Part shown: piece after piece, positions 12,401-26,412 of the stretch
Numbering within the stretch: position 1 is the stretch's first letter
How the letters are laid out: each line of letters opens with the position of its first letter
From: Phoebastria nigripes
Taxonomy: Eukaryota; Chordata; Aves; Procellariiformes; Diomedeidae
DNA length: 64,000 nucleotides
NCBI GenBank assembly: GCA_035582835.1
Contig: JAYKAV010003358.1
Location: forward strand, 215,065-279,064
Direction: 5' to 3'
Program-made: the position numbers and the translations under genes
Notes under the pieces: generated by a model
Seen by the model: the letters and a program-made list of their open reading frames with translations, nothing else
Told to the model about the DNA's origin: nothing
The model's database searches: none

Positions 12401-15400
12401 TATGTTCTTCAGGGTATAGCATATAATATTCTATTGAGCTAGTTTGCTTCTGCTGTTGGTAGGAGGACACATCCTTAGCATGCTTTTGAAAGGCTCAATA
12501 AAGATCATACCTCTTCAAACCTAAATGAATCTTGACTATGCAAAGTATGGCAAAACCTGCAAAAAAACCCCCAAGACAAAACCCCTCCATTTTTCCCAGC
12601 AATTATGTATCATGCATATTCTTTCTGCCCAGAGCACAGGAGAGCAGAATNGCAAGGGTCAGGGACATGCTGAAAGAATGCCATACGTTGTCCCAGTAAG
12701 TGCTTGGTCTTGCAGTAACTGCTAAGAAATTAAAGACATTTTGGTGTCAATGAGGCTTCTATGGTTGTGTTGTCTGTGCCTTTGCTTGTTAGTGCTACCT
12801 AGCAACTTGCATAAAGACAAAGATGTCAAGCCTATGAAGTTCCTACAAGTTTGTAGAAAATAAGAAGCCACATATAGAGCGCCTATAAGCAGAGAAGTTT
12901 AAGCTCATGTTCAAATGTATTACTAGACACCAAAATGTCCACATAGCAAAAAGCAGTTTTTAATGTCCCGGTGGCGGGGAAGAACTTCACACCTATCTTA
13001 CTATGGTAGTGTAAAACAACCACGAGCCACAGGGAGTTTAGTAAATTTTGGTGCTCCCACAACTAGTTGAACTCTGACATTCTGCTGCTCACCTCAGTGG
13101 CACAGCTGTGGGCAGAAGCTAAGCCCTTTCTCACCACCATTGGGGAAAGGGAGAAGGTACAAAGAAGGTGAAAGAGAGCCATAAATAGCAGCCAATATAT
13201 TTGTTTATTCTAAGGCCCATATTTCTCTTAGAATTGATGTCATCAGAGCTCAACATCTGCATTTTACAGGCATAGTACTCCGTGATACTACATCTCAATG
13301 AATGCTTTAGATTAACAGAATTTGCACAGTATCAGTGGAAACGTTTGCTTTCCTGCCTGCTTTTTGCGCTACAGAATTGTTTTAATTATTTTGTTTTATT
13401 TTTGATGTATGGAGCAAAAAAATTACCATGGTAAAGATGGGGTGAAAATTTTAAAAACAAGGAAAATCTTGAATCCTGTATGCAACTTCAATGTTACTTG
13501 AACATTATGTGGAAAAAAAAGTCATTGCGTACACAGCAGTTCTTACTACACTGCCTGGACAAAGTTGAGAGGGTTTGTCAAATCTGCATTCTTTTATATA
13601 TCAAAGTAAACACAATCTTTGGTTAATGTGTTTGGAAAAAATTCAAAGCCATCAGGTGGAATACTTGGCACTGTTGCAGTTATTGGCAAAATTCTCTTGG
13701 CTTCATTAGGGCTAGAGTTTCATCTGTTGTGCTGGTTGTAGATCAGTCAGCTGTAGATGGGTTGTGGATGAGTCATATAGAAGTGTCGCCAGTATCTTCA
13801 GAGCTGTCAATTCTCACACGCTGGGTAGGAAGCTTGCTCTTCTGACCTCTCCCTTGTACTCCCCAGCCCCGGTGCAGTGGCTGTTGTTTGTCTCCATCTC
13901 TGTGTCTGTCGCATCTGACAATGAGGATCCCTGGGAAAAGTCAGCTGGAATAATTTATTGCTGGATGATTCATCATCCAGGAGCAATGCAGTGACAACTC
14001 CTCCTTTCTCACATGCCTGGAAGTACAGACACGCTCATACACTCATCATCCAATGCTTGAATCTTGTGTTTGTGTGGATCCTGTAGCGTGTTTCTCTTCC
14101 TCAGTTATTTATGGGTAAGGACACTTTCATAAATTCAAGACCTGATTCTCTTTCATGTACATAATTTTTAAATTAGCAAACTTCTCTGGAAGTAAGAGAG
14201 CTGCACTTACGGCTTTGTTCACTGTAGGAGTTTTTGTTACAATATGTTGACAGATGTTTCTAATTCTCCCTGAGTTCAATGAAGCATCAGCTGCTCTTTA
14301 ATTTTAGTGTAGCCACATTTTGCAGTTTTACTTTATTCTCAATAGTTGAAGATACCTGCTTTTCACAGTCTGATGGAGATTACAAATTATTTTATCATGT
14401 AACCCAGACAATGCAGTGGTTTAGAAAGCGAAGAAGATTTTGTGAGGCATCAATAGAATGCACTTCACTGTATAACGCACCCTCTTCTGCTAAGCAAAAG
14501 GGTTTTGGATAATGCAAAGAAAAACCATTATCAAGTCTTTTTTTTTATTATCACTCTTTAACTTAACATCAATGAATAAAACTACTGAGTGAGAGTTCAG
14601 GGAAATGAAAAGAGAACTTATAGTTAATAATTTTGAAACTGTCCGACTACATTACTTTCCTTTTCTTGAAGAGCACACTGTGCAGTGTAGGACTTTGTCG
14701 TAAATTATGGTCTTTTTTTGAATGGCAGTCCTTAAAAAGCTGATATTTATGTACTTAACATTTCTCAGAAACTTTTTTTACATGGAGATTATGTGGGGCC
14801 AAAAGCATCATAAGATTTTGTATCCAATTTTGTGAAGATTGATATTTCATGACTGTTGCCCTCTTCTTTATTCTTTCACAGCTTTTGGTTTTCAGTGACT
14901 TCAGTACAGTGACTTTTGATTTAAAAATATTTTAAAAAAGAAGACAAAGAGAGGTTGGTGGATCAGAGGGACCAGAGGTAATGATACTATCTAACTTGAA
15001 GTGATAGAAAAATGAAGTCAGTGTATAGTGTAAGTGTAAGTGTAAGTCTAAATAGTGAGAATAAATCCAGCCTCTGGCTGACGCCAGCAATATATTTGGT
15101 AGTGGAAGTGTTGGGGATGGCTCATCACAGTCTGAAGGAGGAAGCCCTGATTTATGTACTGCCTTGTTTTTAATAGCTGCCACCATTGTTCCTTCTCTAG
15201 TGTGAAAATATCTCCAATTTTGTACATGATCTGCCTTCTGTGTCACTGCATGTTGCCCTGTTTCATCCCTGACACCAACCTATGCGTGCCCTTTGACCAA
15301 GCTATCACTGACCTTTAACTTTCTGCTGATACAAATCATACCAGTGACCAGAGTCAAGTGATATTTATGTAAGATATATCCAGCCCTCTGTGTCTAATAA

Positions 15401-18400
15401 GAAGACTACATTATTTCAGAAAAAAATACTATTAAATAGANGTACTTTATAGAATGTTGTCTGGTTTATTCTCCTCCTGAAGACAGCTTGCTAACAACAG
15501 TCACTCAGGAGATCTGTTTTTCTTCTTTACATTTAAATGTTTGCCTTTTGTAAGCCACAGATTTCCCTGAAGTGCTATCCATAAATGTACAAGCATACGA
15601 AAAGTTGGCTGCAGACATGTGCAATGAGCATATTGGAAACTTGCAGTCTGTGGACTCCTCAAATCACAGGATTTCAGAGCCTAGCTCAGTATGTTCCTTG
15701 TAGCCTTTCATTGCTTGTTAATGCACAAGTCCTTCATGATAGCTGTGAGCAACACCAGGACAACTTCTGGCTGTAAGAAGCTCTGGGCAATGGCATGTCA
15801 GCTCTAAAGGAAAAATACCACCATGTCAACGCGCAACAAATGAGTTGGTCACTGGTCTCCAGAACTAAGGGAGCTATTCTTCCATTAGATTTTTGTCTCT
15901 GACTGACTTTTTATGCTGATTGACTGAATGATAGCTATGCTGCAGTATTCATGCACTACTTATTACACATCAGAGAATTCACTGGAGGGACAGCATAATG
16001 GGTTTTATAGTGCACAAACCAGAGTTTCCCATGAATGGAGAATTTATAACATTTTTCCTGCATGCATTCCATCATATCTATCTCGAGACAAGCTCAAACT
16101 GNGTTCTTTACCTTGGGGAACCTAGTATTGGTATCTTTATCTTCTGTTATCTTGTTTTTTTAGAGTACTAAAACAACTTTGAGATTTCTACTTCACTGCC
16201 AAATTTAGCTAAAATTGGCCAATGGATTCAGAAGTTACTAGAGAAGAACTGGCAGACAGATGATGGCTCCATAAATCTTGTTATCAGGCTAAAAAAAGGA
16301 TTCTTTTCCCGAGCTGTCACAGAAGAAGATAAAGCCAGCAGGTCAGGGAAGGACAGGCTAACAATAAGATAGAGTATGACCAGGACATCGGTCCTTTCCA
16401 GCCTTAGACAGTCTGACTACTGGTGGGCATGAGTGACATGTTACCAGTTCCCACATAATCTAGACATTATCCAGGAACTGTGACGAGGAGGAGTTTTAAT
16501 GAGGGGTTTGCTGAAAGCTAATGAAGTAGTTTTATGGATGCTTATAGGAAGCTTCTTCCAGGTGTGAAGGGCAGCTTAAGAGAAAGTATAACAGGGAAAA
16601 ATGGAAAGTTTAAACTTGGGGGGGGGGTTCTCCTATTAGTGTAACTAAGCAATGACAATTGGACATCTCAGTTTGTTAGGTACCCTAGCACTGATTAGAT
16701 AGCTTTAGCTAATCAGTTTACTGATTGCAGTGGAGCATCAACTTCTTTTTGCAAAGACAGTTTTGGCAGCTGCCAAATCTCCAGGAGTTACTTTCTTTCC
16801 CACCTGGCATTGGACTCTCATTTCCCTATCTCACGTAACACCAAACACTATCTTCCTATTTCCCCACATTCCTATCCATCTCAGGACACCTTCCCACCCC
16901 TGCCCACCCAGCTACAGGCATGTATTTTCTTTTCCAAATGCTAACCTTTTTCTCTTAGAAGACAAGCTACAAATGACAAGCAGCAGCACAGGATTTTCCT
17001 CCCTGCCTCTGTGTTTACCCACAAATACTATCTCTGCTTCCACTACCCGGATGGTGCCCCTGCTGCAGACAATGTTCACCTTTGGATGCTTTCCCAACAT
17101 TTAAAATGGAGATATTTGATTCAAGGGGAGACCCTTGCATAACCCAAAGCAATCCTCAAGGGACCACATCCTGGGAATTGCTACATTAGGATATATCACT
17201 GTCTTGCATTTTGTAGTTCCCGGTAATGATTTTTCAGCAGTTGAACATGTACCAATCCCACACAACATGACTCAACTCAGCCAGAGGTTACGGGCCTCCA
17301 TCACTGATATTAGAATTGGGCCTGAACAGAGCAAATTATGACTAGAGCTGAGAAAGCAATGAATAACAACTAATTTGTTTCCCAAAATTCATTTCTCCTT
17401 TGCCTTCAGAACAGCCATGAGCATATTTGCACTTTTCTCAAATTTATTTTTAGTGGAGTTCTTTAAATGAANGTATTTTAGAATATTTTAGAATATTTTA
17501 CTTTGTGACTGTATTGTGAACCTTTAAAACCCAAAGCTCAAGTTTTATCCCTCAGGTAAAAATGCTTGCTTCCATACTAGCTGAGCATTAAGGCACTTCC
17601 AGCCAAGTGCTGGTGTTAAAAAATGGAGATAATTCTTCTGCAAGTTTCTGCACAAGCACAAAGCCATCTTGGAATCCTTACTAATGGCTTTAATTATGGG
17701 AACCAAGCTTTAACTTTACAAATTCACACATAGGACTGGAATATGCATGCTATGAATATTTATTTCAGTAGAATTCAAGTTGTCATTGACTGTGAAACAA
17801 AATCAGGGACCTGATAAATTCAGTTAAAATGCAGGCAAGTATGTTCCACGTCATAGCAAAGAACAGAATATTTTGTGCTGCTTGTAGCACACTTCTGAAG
17901 TGAGAAAAAAGAAGCAATGTGTATGTTTCCAGATGCTGTTTAGATGGTCAAATACTTTAAATGTTTGCAAAATGATTTTTTTTGCATCAACAAATGAATG
18001 CTATCTGTAGAAGATTTTTTTACCAATATGATCTAACTTCCTCTATGGTCTAGTTTACAGACCTAGTTTACCTCTCTTCTGTGTTCCCAGCCCTGGTAAT
18101 TCACACTTTCTGAGTGGTTCCTGACTTCCCTGAGCTACCTAAAATACTCCATCTAAACAATTCATTTTGAAAGAAAGACAAGAAGATAGTAATGTGATGT
18201 GTTTGTGCTGGATCCAGCAACAGTGATTAAAGTCAAAATCCAGCTGTTCAAAATTTCTTAGTTAACTTGTGGGTGAGGTCAGGGCGGTAAACGAGCCTCC
18301 TCTTGAGGCTGCAAAACGTGGTATTAGACCTGAGAGAGTTGTACTGATTCACCGGTTGCACCCACTACCATGCAAGATTGCTGGCTCGGGTATATTTTGT

Positions 18401-19879
18401 TAGCATATCTGCCTAAGAAGAGGGAACTGGCAATGTGCAAGGGTTTTCATGACCCTGTGGAGGAGAGTTGATGATGGCCACTGCCTGCTCAGTAAAGAAA
18501 GCAGGGGGATGTAGAAAATGTTCCAGGAAGGAACATAATGCATTTTCATTCTGGGGTTTAAAGATCTGTGAACATTCAGTGTTAGAGGCAGTATGGCTCT
18601 TCTAGGATCCCTTGGTTCAGGGTCTTCTTTTTCTCTTTGTCTCAGTAGCTAACCTCAGGGAGGTGTTTTGGATCAGGTTCCTTCCTCTCCCAAATTCTTC
18701 TTACGTTCCTTGCTGCTTCTTTGACTCTGACCTGTTTATCTTCATTTCTTTGACTTCTCTCTCTATTCCTTGGTGAAGAATGAGTTGGGGTGTGTGTGTG
18801 TGTGTTTGTATTTCTGTAATTTCTTCTCCTTTATCCCCCATTACCTCAGCAACTTGAGAGTATAAATGTGTATCATCACTGGTGGCCTCTCCTTTTACTA
18901 CAGGAGACAGAAAACCAGGCCTCCTTCCAGTAGCAATTGTGGGAAAAGGATGAAGACTCTGTAACTTGACTTCTCTTTTCTCCAAGGAAGAGGTTGTTCC
19001 TGTCATACACAGTCCTCCTTTCATAAACTGTCATTTCTCCAACCAAGGTAGCAGAGGATCTTTTCCATCTTCCAAGAAGAGTGAGGGGAGGCACGTCCCC
19101 TGCTCACGCAGTGCAGGAATGAGGAAAATAAGCTCGCTAGAGCTTGTCTGCTCCATTCCAAATGGACAGATGAGCACCTTGGCACCTGGTTAGAGGGAAG
19201 TGAAACTGCAAGGACATCGTCTAAACATCATTAATTTATGTGGGCTTTGGATGTGGTTGTCAGAAGGTGGACTTTCACTATGGCCCAAGCATTCCCCACC
19301 CAAAGCATCTGCAGACTGTCGTAAGCTAGAAGAGCAGTTTCAAGAAAGACATTTTTTTGGAGAGTAGCTTTACCTTTGTTACCCTTCTCCAGCATTGTCT
19401 TCCCCGGGTTCATCTGCTGTCTTGACAAAAAGCAAAAAAAAGAAATGAAAAACGAAAAGCTGAGTGTAGAAAGGGATTTCATGTACTATAGCTTCTTAGT
19501 CTGTTAAATCAAATTTTGACCTATACTGAGATCCCTGTAGATTATATATAATTTTCCCCTTTACTTATATTTAGATGGACCATTGGCTCCCATGGAACTA
19601 CACTCCCTGGTTACTGTTTACATTACTGTGCAAACTTACCATGTGGATGATGCAACAAATGCTCCCACAGTGTTGCTGTTGGGTCGCAGCAATTGTGTGT
19701 GCATGTGCTTCAATGGACAATGGAGGGTTAAATGCGTTCCCTTGCAGTATGTGCTTTATTATGAGTTTTCAGAGTTTTTTATAAAGCTATTTTCTTTTCA
19801 CCCCTTTCATCTATTTGTTGTGTATGCCCACATGACCTCCTGAAAATACAAACACACTCTTTTATTTGCAGAGCCCATT
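9408..19879 (+). other. Intronic DNA without recognised genes
   Basis: No exon or RNA gene is seen. Minor content: a purine tract at about 9724-9758, a short palindrome at 13961-13980, three GTGTAA units at 15028-15045, a G run at about 16618-16627, three TATTTTAGAA units at 17474-17500 and a TG microsatellite at 18791-18805. Open frames up to 124 codons (for example 16730-17104) show no family features. Confidence 0.65.
18791..18805. repeat. (TG)n microsatellite
   Basis: About seven and a half TG units follow a GGGG run. Confidence 0.8.
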
Positions 19880-20300
19880 ATCAGCCTTGTCTTTAGCCTC
19901 ATGATAAAGGTCAAGTAGATTAGTTAGGGAGGCTCTTGCCTTTCTAAATCCAGGTTGGTTATCTCCTTTTAGATAATTACTATCCATGTACTTCTCTAAC
20001 GTGCCCCAGGGTATAGTTTCCATTCCTTGAATACTGCAAGGTTAAATTCATCTACTTTTGACACATTTTGCTGGGTTTCAGCTCTGCTAACTGATTTAAT
20101 ACCAGTGCTTTTGTGATTAGTCATCCCAGACAGGGGAAATAGAGCGAGCGCTCAGGAAGAATATTATTCTCCAATGCAAATCCTGTAAGAAATACTTGTG
20201 CTACACCAGCTAATGTTTCTGACTTTTCATGTAAGAGTTCTTCAGCTATCCATGCTCTAATTTCTTCCTTCTTCCTCCTTTCATGCAAATTCATGCTGCT
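19880..20300 (-). mobile_element. Ancient CR1/L3-like LINE relic, antisense
   Basis: The + strand block around 19910-20030 (AAGTAGATTAGTTAGGGAGG, then CCTTTCTAAATCCAGGTTGG, then GGTATAGTTTCC) aligns by eye with the antisense 3' coding end of ancient sauropsid CR1/L3-type LINEs. In those elements a similar AGTAGATTGGTGAGGCA ... CCATGTTGACT ... TATAGTTTC order occurs. Later matches (TTTCATGTAAGAGTTCTTCAG, near 20227) continue the same order. It is heavily mutated, so the boundaries are approximate. Confidence 0.6.
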
Positions 20301-21070
20301 TATGGAAAACCTGTGGGAATAAAGGAGCACAACAGTAAGAAAGCGATGACTAATATTAACCTCCCTGTAACCTGTAGTCAGACTTTAAAATGCCACTGAA
20401 ACATCAAGGCTTTCCAGGTTCTTATTTTAAAAAATAATATTCTGATATTAAGAAGCCCACATTTCACACCTGTCAGAAAAAAAAAAAAAAAAGATATCAT
20501 AGCAGATTTCTTTTATTTTGTACTCTGTCTTCATGATAATAATTGCAGGAGAAGCTTGAGGGCTTTAAACATATATAAACATGCAAGATGCAGCTCAAAA
20601 TTACTTGCTTCCAGTGAATGTTCCTTATCTACTGAATTGTTAAGTTAGATAACTATGCTTTAATAGGTGCTTTATCTATAGTTAAGCATGTGCTTTTTTC
20701 CTGGGTTTCATTATTATTCTTCATCACAACAGGACATTTAAAATGCTACATAGGATAATATGGCATAAGGAATATGGAGAAAATACGGTGTGCCTTTCAA
20801 GATCTTTACTCTCCTCTGTAATTTGCTAATGAAAATACCTGGTTCTGCCTCATTTACACTTTCAGTATAATATTGATTGCTGATGTGATAACAAAGTGGG
20901 AGCATTTTGATGTTTCGGTTTTGACAGTACTGTATCTTTAGAGGCCAAATGTTTTCTTGTGTGATGTATCTTTTCAGCAAAGCAGCAGTGAGGATTTATC
21001 ACAGTAAGCAGCACTGGTTCTCCAAATAATTCGTATCACTATTTAACTCCTCCCTTAAAAAATAGAAAAC

Positions 21071-21128
21071 GTAGTAGTAGTAGTAGTAGTAGTACTAGTA
21101 GTAATAAAAATAATAATAATAATAATAA
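21071..21128. repeat. Compound (GTA)n/(AAT)n microsatellite
   Basis: GTA units with one interruption (21071 to about 21103) pass directly into AAT units (to 21128). Confidence 0.85.
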
Positions 21129-22867
21129 ACAGTCCACATTACTGTGCCTGATACAGATTTACCGAAGATAAAATCTCCTCATCCCTGGGGTATATTTACA
21201 TTTGTAACTAATGTTCATTTGTAGCTAATGCATATGTCCTGTGGTCAAACAAATCTATTACGGTAAGGAGCACAAAGCTTCACACATATGTTTTCCTTCC
21301 ATTCTTTTTCTATGAGCATGGATAGAAAAATAATTTCTCCCTATCACACGCTTCCTGTTCTTGCTAATTCCCCAATGGGATGTATTGAATACAATAGTAT
21401 GTATTGAATTAAATAGTTCAGCCATACTTTTATACTTAGGAAGCTGTCCTGTTCTTGAGGTCAGCATGAACAAAAGACATTGAGGCCAAAATGAAGACAT
21501 ACTAGTTTGCCCGTAACTCTAAACAGAAACCCTTTTTTCATGTAAGTTTGTTTTCAGTTATGAGAAGATTTAAGCACTACAGAGACTTTGTCAACATATT
21601 GTCATTTTGTATGCTGTTCAGATGCCACTGTATGTGGGGTGTGGTATAAGAGCCAGGCTAGACTGCGCTGTATCCAGCCTATGATTTTTCATTTGCTATA
21701 CACCCATTTAATAAAACCCTTCAAAATGCTGGTATGTTTTTATTCATAAGGGTTTCTCTATATATGCAATATTCTGTGCTATTCCTGAATGATTACAACA
21801 TCTCTGTAGAAGGAAATAAGGTAAATATTGCAATATACAAAATATTTTTCAAATGCTAAAGCTCTGACCTTATAAAACAAAGAAGCAACCTTGAGTCAGC
21901 CAGCCAAGAGCTTTTTATCAGTTTAATGTAGCAGAACTCGACCAAAGGGGCAAATTTTTGCATTACCTTACCACTGATGTGAACACTGCAGCTGCATTTG
22001 TGTATCCATATTCATTATTGCTAGTGTTCCTCCTGGATTATGACTGATCCAGAAGAATTTGAATCTTCATTTTGAATTTTTTACTTTTTTTTTTTTAATT
22101 TTGGTAGAAGCAGACAGAAAGAATACTCAAGGCATCCATTACTTCTTTCCACAATTTGCTGGAAGTGGCAGAAGCTATTAAAAAATGAAGGCATACATAT
22201 CTCATGCTATTCAGCTGACTGGTAATTAAAGTGCAATTAAATTTTTCATGGTGTAGATTGTGTCTGTTTTCCAAAGAAATTAGAAACTGTGGCCCTTTGA
22301 GAATTGTGCTTTTAGTCTCTAGACAGTTACTGCTACAGCATTTATTAAATGCAATCATTGATGAAGTTTGCCCATCCAACATACTTATAGGAGGAGGTTT
22401 GCAGTTAGGTGGCTTCTCTTTTTGGGATTGTGTTGTTCCCATAGAAATGCACTGTCCTGAAGCTTCCCATATGTGTCAAAGATTAGTAAATTACAAGCAA
22501 AATCAATCATACTGTATCCCCATTTCAATTTGGAGAATCAAAGTGTGGCACAGATTGCCCGACAGTTAGGAGTCTGAGTCAACATGACAGAAAACTGAGC
22601 TCATAAGGTGATCTTGAATTATTAATGCTGGGGAATATTCAGCAGAGTGAGTTAGGTATTCTGAATTTCCTTCTCAAGGAGCCCTTGACTCTGCGCTGCC
22701 TATACTGGGAACCTGGGAAGATTAAGCTTCCCATCCAGGCTGACGTGAGCTGACAGCATGAATATACTGTTGGGATAAATCCTACTCTTACTGTTGTGTA
22801 GGAATTTTCTAAAGTCACGTTCAAGTATAGTAACAGAACTGATAATTTGTTAACTATTTAGAACCAC

Positions 22868-22975
22868 CTGCAGGTAGCCCTGGAAAGGATTTAGACATGT
22901 GCATAAGGCCCACAGAAGTCAACTAAGCAGATGCTTAAGCACTTACTTTAAATGCTTTCCTGAATAGAGATGGAA
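22868..22975. repeat. Possible ancient amniote dispersed-repeat remnant
   Basis: The phrases GGCCCACAGAAGTCAA, AGATGCTTAAGCACTTA and TGCTTTCCTGAATAG occur in the order seen in an old bird/turtle repeat type (AAGTCAATGGGACTAC ... GTTAAGCATGTGCTTAAGTG). I cannot name the family securely, and the match is from memory. Confidence 0.45.
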
Positions 22976-25900
22976 TTAGTGCTCAAATGCTTAGAAGGTG
23001 CACTGCAGTGTACAGTACAAAGACATGAAATGACCTCAGAGCACAGACTGAAAGATAGATGGACAGAATACAATGTTTCCCAAAAAAGTCCAGTGGCAGG
23101 GGTCACTAGAGGATTCCTAGGGTGGGAAAAGGTTCAGATTCTGCTTTCTTCAGGCACTGCAGAGTATGTAATTTCCTAAGAGGGATTTAGATGAGGCAAT
23201 GGTGATATTTTGGCAATTTGGCATGAGAGGAAACATAAGGAGATAAGGAGAAAAATGCCCAGAAATTGAAAAAAAAAGTTTTCTCAAATCTGGTATCATT
23301 AATAGATCAGATGATAGGATCTGATAGGAGAAAGTCCAGTAGAATGCAAAGCCTGAATTCTGTAGTGCTTTCAGTGCAAATTCCCCACCTGAAGTATCTA
23401 TGGCTTTTCTCCAGGAATTACAAGGAAAANTATTCCAGTAGATTTTCCTTTATTTTATAATTTAGCATGGATCCAAGTAATTGAATACTTGTCAAAATGT
23501 TTCATGTCTCAAATAAAAAAAATTGTTTTCTGTTGCATTCTGGGGATAAGTAGGGGTTCCAGATATCAGGATTCTACCTTCTTTAGAAATGATGACTAAT
23601 GCAGAAATGTAAAGGAATGGAGAGACCTGTAATTACTAAGAATCCATGAATCCTAAATAATTGCTCATCAGGGATCAAATTCCAACTCCTTATATAATGA
23701 AATTTAATCATGCATTAAAGTCTTATATTTATGTGAACAAAACAGGTAATTGAAGGCTTGTGTATCTTGGGAGCTTAGTATAGTATTTGTCCTGCCCTGT
23801 GTTTCCTGACATAGAAATGGATTTTATTGAGTACCACTAAAACCTCTTCCTTTAAAGAGAGCAAAAGAGAGAAACAATCTTTTTCTTCAGAGAGTACCAT
23901 CCATCTTCCTCTTTAGGGCAGCTTAAATGAGAAAATTTAGTACTGTGGCCGCAGTTGCTTGCACTTGCTTTGTGCATGTAACCACTTTGTTTTGCTATGA
24001 GAAAGGGAAGAGTGACAAATACAATTGAGGTGACAATGTCTAAGAATTTCAATTTTGATTTGCTAACAACCTCCTTAATGTTCAGATTTCAGCTATCTTG
24101 ACAGGTATATTCATAGAGAATGAAATTCACATGCAGACAGACAGCCCCAGGCTTATGCACCACATAAATCCCGTCTAAGCCTTTAAAATGTGCTTTAAGT
24201 GGGCCTAATTGATGAACAGGACCTGTACTGGCCCTTATACACATGGGAGAATTGCTCCCCATTTTTAGGCTTGCAATAATTAACTATTGTACTTTGCTTT
24301 AAAAATCTTTTATTCTTTTTGATCTGCTTCAATTTCTCCTAGTGAACTGCTTTCATGCTGCTTTCTGTTTAAACACAAGCAGAGTGGAATATTTGAGATC
24401 GCGATATATATATATTAGATACAAACAGAAATGAAACGTACATTGGAAAGGTCAGCATTCAATAAAAATTCAAATCAGATATTTGGATCTGATTAGACAC
24501 TGTGTGATCTGTGCAGTATGCACATGGGGATTGTGCAGAAAATTCACTAAACACGATTATGGGAAGGCACACATTTTGTAAAGGACAAAATTCATCATAG
24601 CCCTTAACAATTCTTAAGACATAGGTGGAGACTAGAATTACTATAGCAACTGATTATGTGTTTGTTGGTAGTTTGGTATTTGCTAGTACATTAAGCACAA
24701 TATGCCATTTCTGATTAATACTTCATAATTTATATTTATTGTACCATCAATTTTGGATCAAAATATAGCACAACCAGCTTATTAACCTAATAATGCAAAA
24801 TATATTCTTGTATCTTGTTTGCACCTTGCCCCATTTTGTCTAGTATCTGAAAGGACAAATCTTTTTTTTTTCTCCACATTAGCCAATTTTCTAGCTACCT
24901 CCTGTCCACTTAGAGCAAGTCATACAGAAAACATCAAATATTATTTTGAAGAGAGGATAGTTACATGATCTTCATCATAGGATTTTATCTTTACATACAT
25001 TTTGGTCCAGTGTTCTGAAGAAACATGGGCTTTTGGTTTTTTAAGCATACCATTTTTGTTTGACCAATGCTTCTGCCTCAAGGGTAAATAACCCAAATAG
25101 ATTTTAAAGTGCTTTAATTAATCTTTTCAAATACCTGTGTTTTTCTCAATTTAATGCAGTATGGCCCAATTTACTTTGGAAATGAATCAAGCTAAATATG
25201 AAATAACTCTGCATTCGTTTTCAATGACAGCACCTACAACATGGCTGAAATGATTACTTTAAATTCACACCATTAATGAATCCAAATTAACCTTGAAAGT
25301 CTATAGGTAGACAAGCTGTCTAACTCCGCTATTATGCAGAAGAATTATGTCTGCCCAAGAACTGCAGTTATTTCCAAACTCCTCCTGAAAATCAGTGTGC
25401 TTGCCCACATATTATAAATGCTGAAAATTTGAAATTGTAATCTGAAAAGTGTTTCATATTGCAGTCATAATTTCTAATCAAGTCAACTCAGGGTTCATTA
25501 GGATAATCCCATGTACACTGGCAAGTGTAGAACTGAGGTTTGACCAAAAACCCTTTATTTAAAGTATGTGTAAAGTGTCTTTAATCTATTTTGAGTTGTT
25601 GACCTTATCTGTAAGGTAGAGAGATTTGTTGGAGTTCATGGAGTTTTAAATAAAGTGTTAAAATTAAATGTGATACAGTAATACAAGTACAGTGAGGTAA
25701 TCAATAGCAATGTTGTGGGATGGTTACTGGGTGACAGAGACACACTGGGTAAGATGCTCTACAGGTATTAAATGCCCGAATTGCCGTCGGTTTGTTCACT
25801 ACTGGGATTTATGGAATCTATTCTTCATGTAAATGGTCATTCGCTGCTTTTAAAAATAACGATTTTCTTGTAGAGTCATGATACAAAAGCGCTGACAATG

Positions 25901-26388
25901 AGAGTATGTGATGGAAGTAGTTCAGTACAGTGTACCAAGTTTATGTCTGAGGTTTGATACCCTACTCTATACATGAGGCTTGTGATGCAATTAACAAGTC
26001 TGATGACTGTGGAGGTTAGCGATCTTGTCAGGAGCCCTTTGCAGGCAAAGACACAGGAAAGATGTTCAATGAAGGAGCCCTGGCCATAGGCAAGCCATGT
26101 TAAAAGCTAAAGGAGACTTGGTGGTGGAGGGTTCAGAGAGGCGTGGCTGTTCCCGAAACAAGAAGAGAAGGCTGCCAAAAGAAAAGAGAGAAAAAGAAGA
26201 GATGAGTGTATGTGCTCTGGAGTGGAGACAAAACAGGGCATTCCTGTAGTCTGTAACCCAGTCATTTCTCCATTTATTGCTTCTCTGTTGAGGGGAAGAT
26301 AGCCTTTTTCAATGGTTGTTTTCTGATATAAATATTTCTCCACATAAAACTGGCTTAAAATGTTATGTCATGTCGTGTGTGTTGTATA

Positions 26389-26412
26389 ATACTGTATGAC
26401 ATACTGTATGAA
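26389..26412. repeat. Tandem 12-mer pair
   Basis: ATACTGTATGAC is followed directly by ATACTGTATGAA. Confidence 0.75.

Noticed and set aside
16730..17104. Plus-strand open frame of 124 codons
   Set aside because: Composition (Pro/Ser/Thr/Phe) reflects a pyrimidine-rich stretch, and there is no homology I recognise.
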